In this document: piece after piece, positions 1 to 11,582 of the stretch
Layout of the letters: every line of letters starts with the position of its first letter
Position numbering within the stretch: position 1 is the first letter of the stretch
Source: Sarocladium kiliense
Taxonomy: Eukaryota; Ascomycota; Sordariomycetes; Hypocreales; Sarocladiaceae
Reading direction: 5' to 3'
NCBI GenBank assembly: GCA_030734395.1
Contig: JAUZTG010000012.1
Span: 744,001 to 808,000 of the forward strand
Length of the DNA stretch: 64,000 nucleotides
The notes under the pieces: model-generated
Seen by the model: only the letters and a program-made list of their open reading frames with translations
The model's database searches: none
Told to the model about the DNA's origin: nothing
Translations under genes and position numbers: made by a program

Positions 1-1725
1 TGGATTCTGATCGACAACCTTAGATTGTGGTTCTCCTCTCGCGAGGCTGAAGCCATTCCTGTTACTACTTTCTCGATACCGCAATGGAGCTATATCGCTG
101 AATATTGTTGTTGTTGTGCATGTCTGCCTCGGCCCAGAATGGATCTAGGGTCCGAGCGAGGTGGATTACATGTATCCCGGGATCGGGGCGATGGCTGAAA
201 AGTGTGGAGCGAGCCGAGACCGGCGAACGGATAGGGACGGACAATCGCCATCACAGCTAGTACGTTTAGTTGTAGTCAGATGATCTGATCTGATCTGAGC
301 GCATACGAAGAAACCAGATGCGGGACAGGTAGCCAGGTGAGGCTGGAAGACTGCGAGAGGGCGCTGTGGTTGCTTATCAATCAAATCTATCGAGGGTCGG
401 GAGTAGGCGTGAGAGGCCAGCGTGCGTGCGGTTAAGAGCATAAAGTGGCTGCATTCACGCGTGCTGCACTGGTGTTGGTGGCTTGAAGCGAAAGAGTCAG
501 TCAGTCAGACGGGAGAACTGATGACATAGGGTACGTGGGAGGCGGTCAGCTAGGGAGTTGCTAGTAGTAGGATAGTGACAGTGTGAGGACTCATGGACAT
601 TTCCTCGGAGAACGAGGGACCCATCTACCAGATGATGATGGATGGAACCAGACCTCGAAGAGTCAAAGGACCCTGCGTCCCGTCGCGATCGCTTCGACGC
701 ATTGAACTGGTTGGCGCTCACCGACCGTCTCCAATATAACAGAGGCGGGACAAACGTGGAGATCCCAAGACTTCACTATTAGTGTCACCACATAAGGTAA
801 GGCAGTTGGAAGTATTGAATGCCTAGAAATCGTATGGGCGCGATACCCGAAGAACAAAGTGCCGCTTCGCAACGGTTCTAGCGCGGTCCATTGCGTGTTT
901 GGAGCGGCTTTCGGTGCAGTGCGGTGCGCTGCGGTGCTGACCATGGAGCCCGCCCCATCCTGCACCTGCGCGTTGCATGCCATGCATGTCGACAATTTGT
1001 GGAGCTGTCATTCGAAGGGCGCGCTCTTGTCGCTCCCTGGTTCGAACTTTTTGACATGGGGCGTCTGATGGGCTGGAGTCATCTGGGGCACCAATCCTGC
1101 GCCGTTGGTCGGAGAGTTTAACGTTTGGTTGTGACACTCATCACTTGCTGCGTCGATTGTCCGTCTGGTCATTTCTTTCCATCTCATACACGCTCACCTG
1201 GGCTGATGAGAGCTTCGACAAGAAACGATTGACTTCTATTGAAGCAGTGGAATTGGCGACGTGGTCTGTTGTTGCGTCTTGTTCCAGGCATCCGATTGAA
1301 TCAGAAGGTACGCACGTGGTGTTGGAGACCGTAGGGCTGCACTACCTACCTCCATCCTCGACGAGGCTTCCATCTTCCATCTTTCTTTTTCGTCTTTCAC
1401 ATCCTCGTCATCAAACTGCATTCTCCTTTCTATCCATTCTGTTCTTGTTGCATTGAGCGTCAGGGTTGTTTCTGTCGTTTGACACATAGACGTGCGACCT
1501 GCAGGACTTAAATACTAACTCATCCGCCAGTCAGCACCGAATTGGTCATTGCATTCGGCATCCCTTGTGTCATTCACGCCTTTCCATCTCAGCGGCACAT
1601 GCTTGACTCCGTCCAGGCGTTGTCACTATCCTAGGGCACTAGTCCATCTGATTACGACTGTCACATAGGCCAACCTTGCCGCCCTCTTACCTAACCGGTC
1701 TCCATCCACTGCCTGTGCGCCCTTC
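1..1725. other. Upstream region of the homeobox gene, no gene seen
   Basis: No convincing coding exon was found on either strand. Open frames here are short, overlap one another and lack recognisable protein character. The stretch holds simple tandem runs (TGATC repeated near 277-298, GTCA repeated near 496-510) and a pyrimidine-rich part from about 1360 to 1450. A TACTAAC-like branch site followed by CAG near 1512-1535 could belong to a 5' leader intron of the downstream gene, but I could not fix its donor. Confidence 0.5.
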
Positions 1726-4700
1726 ATGACCGCCGACATGGCCCAGTCCGGTAACATGGATGATTTTGTCAACTGGGACCAGGCCGGTGCTGCCATTGAG
1801 TCGTCTCAGAGTCAACAGCAGCAAGAGATGCCCGGGTCTCAACACCCTTCCACCAGTCCCGAGGCGCCCTTTGACGACAACATTGATCTCGTCCTGGCCA
1901 ATGTCAATGAGGACGACTTCAGCTTCCACGCCCTTCAACACTTCACAAATGAGTTGTCGGCGCCCTTAGAACTCATCGACCCCTCCCTTCAGGATGTCAA
2001 TGCAGCAGGAACACTTAGCGACTTCCCGGCTTTGCAATGGGAGACGCCCTCCGTTCCGTGTGCGCAGTGCGCCCTTGGGGGCTACAGCTGCAAGAAAATT
2101 CGGGAGGGCGCATACCAAGGCTTCTGCACTAGTTGTGTTGCCCTCATGGTCGACTGTAGCTTCGGCGGTGTCGTTCCTCCCAGTCTCAACCCTGCGTCTA
2201 CCACCTTGCCACCCGTTGAGAGCACTCTCTCGTGGGCGCCCTCTGGCAATGTGACCCCATTCGTTGAGGACGGAGAGAACCATGTCTCAGACCCTCTTCA
2301 ACCCCTGAGCAGTGCCTCTGCTCTCGAGCTATTTAACATGGCCAATGCCTCCAATGATTCAACTGGAGCGCGTTCCAACCCCCCGGCCGCAATCGCTGCT
2401 CCTAAAGTTGGCGCTCGGTTATCTCGCGAGTCTGTCCGTGTCCTGAAGAACTGGCTCTCCACGCATAACCGCCACCCTTACCCCAGTGATGAGGAGAAGG
2501 AGATGCTGCAGCGGAACACAGGACTCAGCAAAACACAGATCACCAACTGGCTTGCCAACGCTCGTCGTCGCGGCAAAGTCCAACCGCAGAGGTCAACTTC
2601 ACCGCAAGTCGGTAACTGGTCTAGCGGTGTTGATATCCCAGCACGCCGTGGCACGCCAGCTCTTGAAAGCATGAACCCACTTCAGAGGTGGCAGCATTCG
2701 CCACCAGAGCACGAACCTGCTTCCGTGACGGCTATTGCCAGGGCCGTAACGACTTCTTCATCGGCTATTTCCTCTGGCCTTAACAGCCCTTTCAGCAGCT
2801 TCCCCTACACCGATGATGGATCTGGGAGATCCGTCTGCAACCAGTCTTCCGCAAGTTCTATTGGCACTTCGCACTCCAGCAATGGCTCCCGAGGTTCCGC
2901 TTACTCCCACGGTTCTCGCAACTCCTTCGGATCCTTTGGATCTGCACCATTCAGCAACCGCAGTCGGCGCCGTCGCCGCAGGCGAGCCGCCCCTCGTCAG
3001 TCTCCTGATGGGCTCAAGACCTTCGTTGGTCCTCTCAAAACCTTCCAATGCACCTTCTGTACCGAAACATACCGTACGAAGCACGATTGGCAGCGTCATG
3101 AAAAGTCTCTGCATTTATCACTAGAACGCTGGGTCTGCGCACCTGAAGGCCCCCGTGTCCTGCGTCCCGAGACGGGTCAGGTGTGCTGCGCTTTCTGTAG
3201 CGAGCCTAACCCGAGCGACGCTCATATTGAAGGCCATAACCACTCCTCCTGTCAAGAGCGCACTCTTGAGGAGCGGACTTTCTACCGGAAAGATCATCTG
3301 AACCAGCACCTTCGACTAGTGCACAACGTCAAATTTGCCGATTGGTCGATGAAGTCGTGGAAGGTGGCGGCGCCAGAAATCCGCTCTCGTTGCGGTTTCT
3401 GTGGCATCATCCTCGACACATGGACGACACGTGTGGACCATCTTGCTGAGCACTTCAAGACGGGTAAATCCATGGCCGACTGGCAGGGAGACTGGGGTTT
3501 CGAGGCCCCGGTGCTCGCAATGGTCGAGAACTCGGTGCCACCATGTATGCAGCCTCTCAAATTTCCCATAGACCAGTTGGTGTCGACCAAGTTCTGACCA
3601 TAGACCTTTTTTCGTCTTTCTCTATTTACAGATCTTATTCATCATGAGAGGTTGTCCCCTCTACCATATACCGCCGGACGAGTCTCACCCGAGTCTCCGA
3701 GGAACGCCTACGAACTTATCAAGCTAGAATTGGCATACTATGCCGCGAACTACCAGCAGCAGAACCCGAACGATAAAGCGCCCACCGACGAAGAGATGAT
3801 GATTGAAGCTTGTCGTATCATTTTCGCCTCTGAAACCTTATCTTTGCAAGGTATCGCGACGCAGGTATCATGGCTGCGAGACATCATCATGAGCGACGAA
3901 CAGCTGGCTCTCAAGGCGAGGTTCGGTCCTCTCAGGAGCACGACAGAAAACAGGCTGGCTACCCTGAAGATTAACGGCAAGGACAACTTGTTCGAGGAGT
4001 GTCCTATGGAACATCAGCTGCATGAATTCGTCAGGGCGAAGAGGTTGCTCGGCTTGACCGCCATGGATAATGAGCTGCAGGAAGAGGCCTGTAAGATTGT
4101 GGGCCGTGTTGAGGAAGTCTCTACGAACCCCTCAGAGAGTGTGGCCAACTGGCTTGTCCGTCTTGCGACCTCTTCGACCAAATGGCTTGCTCCTTTCCGG
4201 CAGCGTGCCTCCCTCCCGCGAACTGATGACATAAAGCACGCTATCATTCGATCCACAGACCCGACACTTATTGACTCGACCATTCACAGCTATTCGCGTC
4301 TTGAGCGAGAGCTTGCAGACTTCTTGCAAAGTCAGCGGGCCATGGGTGTTGAGCCTACCGATGAGGACTTGCAGCGCCAGGCTCGTATCATTATCTACGA
4401 GTTCGACGATGGCTGGAACCAGACTGCTGCGGACAGTGTCTTCTGGCTAACTAGCTTCAGGAGCCGACATCCGCCGGGTGAGACATCACCTGCAGCTAGT
4501 GGTGTATCGTCAAGCTTCTCGCATCTGAGGCAGACAGGTTCCACTGCGTCGACCATACCGTCCAGCACAGGCATCCGAGGCACAGCGCCCGCTCAAGCAG
4601 CTATTGATCAGGGTTATCACCACATGATGGGTGAACGCATTGTTCTGAACCAATCGAACTGCTACCGTGGGCTTGAGCTTGAGTTGGGGCGCTTCGTGAA

Positions 4701-5206
4701 GTCCATGATGTCGCCGAACAACCCGAATCAGCACATCCCTACGGATGCAGAGCTGCAGCACCAGGCTCGCTGGATCATCCACAATGAGTGAGTACCAACC
4801 CGGAACGTGAATCGATGAGGAGCAACGTACTGACTTGAGCTCTCCTCACAGTGATGATCCATGGAACTGGACCGCGGCTGATAGTCCAGAATGGCTCGCC
4901 AACTTCAAGCGTCAACATGGCATTGCACCTGCAGAGCCCATTCAATCCCCTATTACCTCCGCAACCATCGATAACTGGGCTTCTCTCAGCCAACCCAACA
5001 GCAGCGGTGGTGTCATCAGCCACAACACGCTGACCCAACCTATTGCACCCGTGCCTCGCTCAGCGGCGGAGATGGTGGGGAGTGTGATGGCTCCCAACTC
5101 GATGATGCTAGAGGGACTGCCGGACATGAACGATGATTCTGCGGCGCTGCAGGAGATGGACTTTGGTTTCGTGACGGAGTTGCAGGGTTTTGGAGCTGCA
5201 ACTTAA
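1726..5206 (+). CDS. Homeobox and C2H2 zinc finger transcription factor with Zn2Cys6-like cluster
   Basis: Predicted nuclear DNA-binding regulator of 1109 residues from exons 1726-3544, 3632-4787 and 4852-5206. The introns start GTATGC and GTGAGT and end TTTACAG and CTCACAG. A cysteine cluster at residues 112-144 has spacing C-x2-C-x6-C-x11-C-x2-C-x6-C, as in fungal Zn2Cys6 domains but without the usual basic loop. A TALE/KN-type homeodomain lies at about 232-283 with the helix-3 core ITNWLANARRR. A Ser-rich linker with an arginine run (likely nuclear signal) is followed by C2H2-like fingers around 441, 518 and 557. The C-terminus has four degenerate repeats (about 631-695, 730-798, 827-887, 953-1015) ending in W-L-x2-F-type motifs. 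The family is known in filamentous fungi as homeobox plus C2H2 factors; its target genes are unknown to me. The first ATG of the long frame was used. The first splice rejoins two frames that look separate in raw translation. Confidence 0.85.
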
Positions 5207-5793
5207 TGGATTTCAAGAGGTGGACATGTTTGGAAAGGATACCCTGGAGGATGAAGAACAGATGGCGGCTTTCAATTCCTAAAGCAAATGATCGGAGTTG
5301 TATAACGGGGCATCTACAATTATGCATTGTTTCGGTTCATCGGGATATTCATAGAAAAGTTTGGAGTTAGTCATGAAAAGCACCGGCGTATCAACTGATC
5401 TGCTGAACCTGAGCTGTTTCTCAACCCTGGCTTACTAGTCCAAAGACAGCCACGCAACATAGGGGGAACGTGTCAACGGCGACAATACAGAATCTCATAT
5501 AGGACGAGCATCATCATTTAACTCAACATCAGAGCAAGTAATTGATTGGTCATTGCGGCTTGTCCTCCGTATTGAGCTAGCTAAGGAGTCATCGGGGATC
5601 AAGCTTACATCCAGCGCCACCTGCATACCAGCCCACCTCAGCGCGCACTTGAACTCAACACAGCTCTCGCAACCACACGTCTACGTCTACTCAACACCTA
5701 ACCTTGCCACCAAACCAAACCAAACCAAGCTCGGTCAATTCTACATTTCCTAAGCTTTAATTTCAGAGCACTTTGGTCAATCGAGAGAGACAC
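5207..5793. other. Intergenic, no gene seen
   Basis: This is the 3' region of the homeobox gene and the leader of the next gene. A 66-codon frame at 5553-5753 is Thr/Asn-rich, repeats CCAAAC-type words and looks like leader sequence rather than protein. Confidence 0.5.
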
Positions 5794-6582
5794 ATGCCGA
5801 CTTATCTCTGCCACGGGTTCAAGTGGGAGCGGCAGTCTCTTCGGGGATGGGTGGTGGTGAACGACATTGACGATGCCGCGCCGGATTGGATCATCGCGCC
5901 GGCGAGCGCGGAGGCGATTTTGAGGACTATGGCGGAGAAGTACCCCTTTGTTCCATTTGGACCGGGATGGAGGAATGAGCAGGGTCAGCAGGATGGCGAG
6001 GGCGAAGCTGGGACTGGCGACACAATCCCAGGTGGCAAGCCACTGCCAGACGTCCTCGCACCGGATCCAGAAAGCTCGCTGTCTATCTTCGACGCTCCAG
6101 TTCGTCTATTTGAAGGGTATAGCTACGACCAGGATTCGGTGGACGTTGCGACAGCGCCGTTTGCGTACGTGGCGGATTATGCTGTGGAGGTGACCGGAGG
6201 GGTCAATGTTGAGGAGGAGATGCGGAAGTATGCTGAAGTTCCGAAGAAGGGAGAAGAAGGATGGTTTGAGAAGTTGATGGTTGGCTTGAGGGTCTTTGGA
6301 GAAGATACGTTTGGGGTAGGGTGGTATGTTGTTGTTTGTGAAGATGAGGAGAGGGACCCAGGTTGGGACGTTGAGGAGGAAGAGGAGGAGGGAAAGGAAG
6401 AGGGACATGAGGCGGAGGCCAGTGACAGGACAGAAAGCAGAGGAGAGCAAATCATGAAAGAAAAAAAGCAAGGCGAGGAGACTCCGAAAGGGCATGAGGG
6501 AGGAGGTGAGGGCGATGAAGGGAAGAGCCTCAAGAGTCGGCTGAAGAAGATGGTGCCATTAAGAAGGAAGGAGAAGGAGTGA
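5794..6582 (+). CDS. Conserved fungal protein of unknown function
   Basis: Intronless frame of 262 residues. The ATG at 5794 is the first in-frame ATG; upstream in-frame codons lack one. The N-terminus (MPTYLCHGFKWER) and the following block with W-V-V-V-N-D and A-P-D-W-I-I resemble a set of fungal proteins that I know only as hypothetical. A second ordered block at about residues 108-200 contains the short strand-like segments FAYVADYAVEV and GWYVVVCEDEE. The last 70 residues are highly charged (Glu/Lys-rich) and probably disordered, ending in a Lys/Arg-rich tail. No catalytic motif, signal peptide or membrane segment is visible. The antisense strand is also open through the charged tail, which is a composition effect. 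A function cannot be assigned. Confidence 0.7.
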   Translation: MPTYLCHGFKWERQSLRGWVVVNDIDDAAPDWIIAPASAEAILRTMAEKYPFVPFGPGWRNEQGQQDGEGEAGTGDTIPGGKPLPDVLAPDPESSLSIFDAPVRLFEGYSYDQDSVDVATAPFAYVADYAVEVTGGVNVEEEMRKYAEVPKKGEEGWFEKLMVGLRVFGEDTFGVGWYVVVCEDEERDPGWDVEEEEEEGKEEGHEAEASDRTESRGEQIMKEKKQGEETPKGHEGGGEGDEGKSLKSRLKKMVPLRRKEKE

Positions 6583-7110
6583 GGGCGAAGAAGCAGTACA
6601 GATAGCTCAAAAGAGTTCAATGATTGAAGTATTATGGTTGAATGGATATAGCTGGTGCCGGGTTGCCCGTGGGAGACGGGGAGCTCGTCTATCGACTAGC
6701 TCTTGCCATCCTCGAGATCGCTTCAACCACCCTCATTTCAACACGACAAGCAGTCAACACATGCGCTTTGGCGAATCAGTTCATTTAGAGTTTTATAGAT
6801 TTGAGTACAAACAGATCCCATGTATACAAGCGCAGATACCAATGTACAGCAGGTGAGGTCGATCACGTGGCTGGTGCATGAAGCAGGCTTGCACCCTTGA
6901 CCCCAGCCAACACCTCCAAACCCCGAATGATGATCGCCAACTTCCAACCAAGCCCGCGTCCACCATCACCACCAACACCACCTCTGCTGCCGTCGCAGCA
7001 ACCATGATCGCGCTCCCTTCCCCCCAGCGCGCCTCTTAGAAACCTTCCCTCTCGGCAATCGCGCGCGCCCATCCTCCTTCCCACCCTCCACCCCACGCCG
7101 CGTCCCGACA
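6583..7110. other. Intergenic, promoter of MFS gene
   Basis: No gene seen. The final 200 bases are C-rich (repeated CCACC and CCTCC words), typical of a fungal core promoter and leader just before the MFS start codon. Confidence 0.45.
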
Positions 7111-8982
7111 ATGGCGTCCTCATCGTCAGCATACCTCGCCCCAGGCGACTCCTTCGCCCAAACCGGCTCAGAGTTCAACCTCGACCTCAGCAGCGACGAC
7201 GAAGACCTCCGATCCGAAGTAACAGGACACTCAGCCGCCGTGGAAGCCTACGAGATGCGCAATGCTGATGAGGGACAAGCTGCCGGTGGGAGCTCTTCGT
7301 CACGGGGCGCATGGAACGACAGCACCTCTGCGATTGAAGACGACGAGGATGATGCGTTCGACAGGGCGAGGTTACGGAATAGAAGGTTCAGTGGGACGAG
7401 TACGGTGGCGAGCTTTCAGCTGTATACGCCTGATGAGGAGGCGACTGTGAGGAGGAAGTTCGATAGGAGGTTGGTGCTCTTCGTAGCGTTGCTGTACATG
7501 CTCAGCTTCCTCGACCGATCCAGTACGTTCCTTTGCCCCATATACTCCCTCAGAAACCCCAGTTGCTAACCCGTCATCGCAGACATCGGCAACGCACGCA
7601 TAGCAGGCATGGACGCCGACCTGCAAACCACCCCTCCCCGATCCGACTGGTACGAATGGGCCCTGACCTCCTTCTACGTCGCCTACATTCTCTTCGAGCC
7701 CATGTCTCTTCTCTGGAAAGTCATTCCCGCGCATATCTATGTCTCTGTGCTAGTCATGTCGTGGGGTGTGGTCGCTTCGTTGCAGGCTGTCGTGCCGTCA
7801 TATCCTGTATTGGTGGCGCTGCGGTTCTTGCTGGGCATCGGGGAAGCTGGCTTTACGGGGATTCCGTTCTATTTGAGTTTCTTCTTTAAGAGGAGTGAGT
7901 TGGCGTTTAGGACGGCGATATTCATCTCTGGTACGTTCTTCCTACAGCTTTCTGTCCTGGTTTCTGAAGCTTACTCGTTCGTCACAGCTGCTCCCCTATC
8001 CACCAGCTTCGCCTCAACCCTCGCCTATCTCATTGTCCGCTTCGCCAAACTCAGTCCCATCACCCCCTGGCGCCTCCTCTTCCTTGTCGAAGGCTTCCCC
8101 TCCGTCATCGTCTCCGTAATCGCCTGGTCTGTCATCCCAGACTCTCCGCAGACCGCCTCCTACCTCACTCGTCGAGAACGCAAAGTCGCTCGTCTCCGTC
8201 TCCGCAACGAGACCCCTTCATCCTCCTCCGCCAATGCCAATTCGAAACCTTCATCTGGACTCAAGATCCGCGAGGTCCTCGCCGTTCTTGCAGACCCAAT
8301 TGCTTGGATCACTGCATCTATGTTCTTCCTCACCAACATGGCTTACTCCTCTCTCCCCGTCTTCCTCCCCACGATACTCAGAGACATGGGTCACGACCCG
8401 CTCTCCGCACAAGCCCTCGCCGCGCCTCCCTACCTCCTTGCCTTCATCACTGTTCTCATAACCGCACACATCTCCGATCGCCTCCAAGCCCGAACCTTCC
8501 CGCTCTTATCCCACGCCCTCTTCTCCTGCGTCGGTTACACCATCCTCGCTCTCGCAGCAACATTCCACCTCCCGAACTGGCTCCGTTACCTAGCCGTCTA
8601 CCCCGCCGCCATCGGGTTCTTCAACGTCGTCACCCTGATCATCACCTGGACCATTAACAACCAAGCCAGCGAGAGCAGACAAGGTGGCGGCTTCGCCCTT
8701 ATGCAGCTTGTGGGACAGTGCGGTCCTCTTGTCGGCACAAGGCTGTATCCGGGAACGGAGGCACCGTACTATACACGAGGAATGCAGACGTGTGCTTGGG
8801 CCATGCTCGCCGTGGCTTTACTGGCCCTTGCTTTGCGATTCTACTTGAAGTTCCTGAATAGGAGACTGGACAAAGCAGAAGGCCAGCGTGTGGCCGATGG
8901 AGCACCTGTCGAAGAAGAAGGCCTCGTGGGACCGAGAAAACGGAGACGATCTGCTGCAGAGATATTCCGGTACATGTTGTAA
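7111..8982 (+). CDS. MFS transporter, allantoate permease (Dal5/ACS) type
   Basis: Predicted 12-helix plasma-membrane permease of 584 residues from exons 7111-7522, 7583-7930 and 7988-8982. The first splice restores the family motif DRSNIGNARIAG and the second restores FISAAPLSTSF, both standard landmarks of the Dal5/anion:cation symporter subfamily. The N-terminal ~119 residues are Ser- and acid-rich and cytosolic, and the first helix begins near residue 120. A further family landmark is the ITWTINNQASESR segment in the second half. Substrates of the subfamily are small organic anions such as allantoate, nicotinate or short peptides; which one applies here cannot be read from sequence. The second intron is 57 bases, in frame and stop-free, so an unspliced message would give a 19-residue insertion. 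It is convergent with the next gene. Confidence 0.88.
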
Positions 8983-9200
8983 TTTATCAGTGTTGATATG
9001 AAGCGAGCGTATGCACCTGCGAGGGTAGCCCTTTTGCATGCTGGTACCCGATGCATCTATGACCACGATCTAGAACCGCAATTTACTCATTAAGAATATT
9101 TGCTCTAATCAGGATCTTCCCCTCATTCTATCCTATCACAAACTCTGAGGTCGAGACGATGTTCTTTCTGTCTAATCAGGATAGAAGCATCTTCAGGGGC

Positions 9201-10643
9201 TCAGCGAAACTTCATCCATTCTGGGGCATGATACTTTTGGATGCCCTCAGTCCACCACTCTTCGTCCTTTCGACGCTTTCGCTCCGCCGCAAACGCCCCA
9301 AATCCCTTTTCGGACTTCCCCTTCAATGGATCGGCCGGGCGCTCTTGTCGACGCTTCGCCCTCCAGGCTTCGAACTCGCGCCTGCCTTGATCGTTCTGCA
9401 GCTTCAGGTTCTGACGCATATGTGTGAGCACCCGTCTACCTCCTTTGTAGACCGAAGAGGCAAGTTTCTTCACCCCTATGCGAGGACGCTTGGAGAGGGA
9501 CTCGGTGAGACTGCGCAAAGAAAAGTGGGAGGCTGTGCGTTTGCCGTTGCCGAGCCGAGCTGAGAGACGAGGCGGCTCCTTTGAGGGGTCGGGGCTCTCG
9601 AATTGATGCGACTCACCGATCCCATCATACTGCCTGTGGTGGTTGGTGTTGTTTTTGAAGGTAACTTCGCTAGGCTTGCGGACTTTTGTCCCGGCTGGGA
9701 TTTTAGGAGCAGGCGTCACGGCAGCCAGGCTCTCGGTGCTCCCGCCTTGTTGTGACAGAGAGTCGAGAGGCAGAACCTCACAGCTGTCGGCAAGCTCATA
9801 CTGCCCATATGAGCTAGTTCGACTCCGCCCATGCTTCCTTTCGCCTCGCCATTCTGTGGCAACTGCTTCGGCATCGGCGATCGCTTCGTGGTGGCTACCA
9901 CGGTTACTGGATGCTTGCGTCTTCGAGGAGGGAGTACGCGAGCGGATATCTGACATGTTGTATGTGGCAGAACCGTATTTAGCCAGCTCATTCAAGTTCA
10001 GGCTTCCTCCACATGCTGGAGAGGCAACAGTTCTTTGGGGAGGAGACCGCTGTCCCTGAGACGGGTAGTCAGACGAAGTGGTACGTTCTCGAATTCGGCT
10101 TGGGTCCTCGTCAGATTTAGCCTTTCTTGGTTTCTGAATCACTAGGCTTTCATTGACCAGGTCCAAGAAGCCCTTGGAGTCAGGGTGTTCGTGGGTAGCA
10201 CCAGACAGGGTTCGCGGCTTGAGGACCTCTCCGACATCAACATTGTCGCGAGATGACTCTAAAATTGGTCGTAAACCACGTCGCGGTGCTGGGAGCAGAG
10301 CGCCACTATGTAGGAAAGACGGCACACGTGCTTCCCATGTCGTTGAATCTGAGGGGTCGAAGCTGTTGAGCTCGTGCTGTCTCGCTCTAATGGCGTCTCT
10401 GGGGGACACCGACGCGTCGAGAGGACGGTTCTCATCCTCATGAATGCTGAAGTGAGCATTTCGGACGGGCTCTGGGTCTCGACGGACGGATGGGAACGCT
10501 CTCGAGATAGCCCTTGAGCGGCGAAGCTCTCGAGGTGTCGGCTGGCCTGGAGAGAGCAGGCCATGAGGCGCTGGTTGTGGTTGGCCTTCAGCGAGGGGCT
10601 GAAGAGCCGTTGGTTGTGAGGGAGATGCAGCCTGCTAGGCCAT
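9201..10643 (-). CDS. Uncharacterised basic protein, start uncertain
   Basis: A continuous frame runs from 10634 down to the stop at 9201 (477 residues). It is Ser/Pro/Arg-rich and mostly disordered, with a more ordered basic C-terminus containing SKRPRIGVKKLASSVYKGG, an FEAWRAKRR segment and a terminal EWMKFR. The C-terminal block looks conserved-protein-like, but I do not recognise a family. The start is the problem. The only nearby ATG (10643-10641, context TACAATGGCC) is in frame but is followed by GCC and then TAG at 10637-10635, after which the frame opens. Explanations are an upstream exon spliced at CTAG or TAGCAG, a nonsense change, or a base-call error. A weak donor (GTAGAG near 10685) would give a 51-base intron, but no ATG precedes it closely. 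Coding character is fair; the gene model is incomplete. Confidence 0.55.
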
Positions 10644-11582
10644 TGTAGGGAGAGCTAGTATGGCTGAAAGGTGTAAGGACTCTACTTGATCGACGATGCT
10701 GGTTGAATAAAGGCGACGGTGATGACTGCTGGATTTGATGCTGTCAGGTTTCTGGTGTTCAGGCCAGTCTTGGGAGGAGATGCAGTGGTGGAGGTGGGCT
10801 GAACAAGGCTTGACAGAAGCCCAGGGGAAGGATCTCCCGAGTACACCACCGGGCCCGGCAGTTACGGTTGTGAGATGACAGGCTGCACCGTCCTTGAAGA
10901 AGCAGGCTCTACGACGAGAATCATCACTTTATACTCTAAGCAATGCAATACTGGGGGCAAGATTGACATCGGCCACGCTCCCTTGTCCACCTGGTTGTCG
11001 TGCAGGATGTCAACGAGACGCACTTCGAAGGCGCTGTTGAGGCCGGCATCACTACTTGGCTCTGAAATAGCAAAACCTCAAATGCCGTGGCACTCCGTGA
11101 AAGATGATGGCGTCTTGGCTTTCACTGTTTCTGGACATCGTTGGGGGCAGTGTTCAATTTTGCTAAGGAGCCAAGGTTCACTGAGTATTGCGATGTGCTG
11201 CCCTGCTCGTTGATCAAGCGACCGAGTGCCGCGTTGCAAATTTCGCTTGAGAATGAATCAAACCTTGGATGATTTCTACTAGATACTCTCTTTATGAGAA
11301 ACGCTTTTGCATCTCTCTCACTGTGTGCACATCAGCTGCCGTGTCGTGTTCTTCTCATCGTCATGGTCAAGACGCCACAGATCCCAACGGTCGACTTCAA
11401 CATGCCGTCTGCATCATTCATAGCGCCAGCAGCGAAAGGTACAGAGAGCTTGGGAACGAGTCAACATGTAAAGGACGTTTCCAAGGTGACATCATGTACA
11501 TAGGGAGATGATTCAAAACCTTGCGCTGCAAGTCCTAAAAAGCTCGCCCGACACTGCCTGACCAGTGCTGGGAGCAATGCCT
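10644..11582. other. Intergenic, possibly a 5' exon of the minus-strand gene
   Basis: This lies between the start region of the gene ending at 9201 and the 3' end of the DUF5695-like gene. Frames are short. An undefined 5' exon of the minus-strand gene may lie here. On the minus strand ATGs occur near 10969 and 10924, but neither connects cleanly by frame and splice signals. Confidence 0.35.

Noticed and set aside
277..298. TGATC tandem run
   Set aside because: Only about four units of simple repeat; no sign of a functional element.
3595..3652. Reading 1726-3597 and 3652-4791 as two separate genes
   Set aside because: A GTATGC donor at 3545 and TTTACAG at 3631 with a CTGAC branch site join them in phase, and the second part has no in-frame ATG start.
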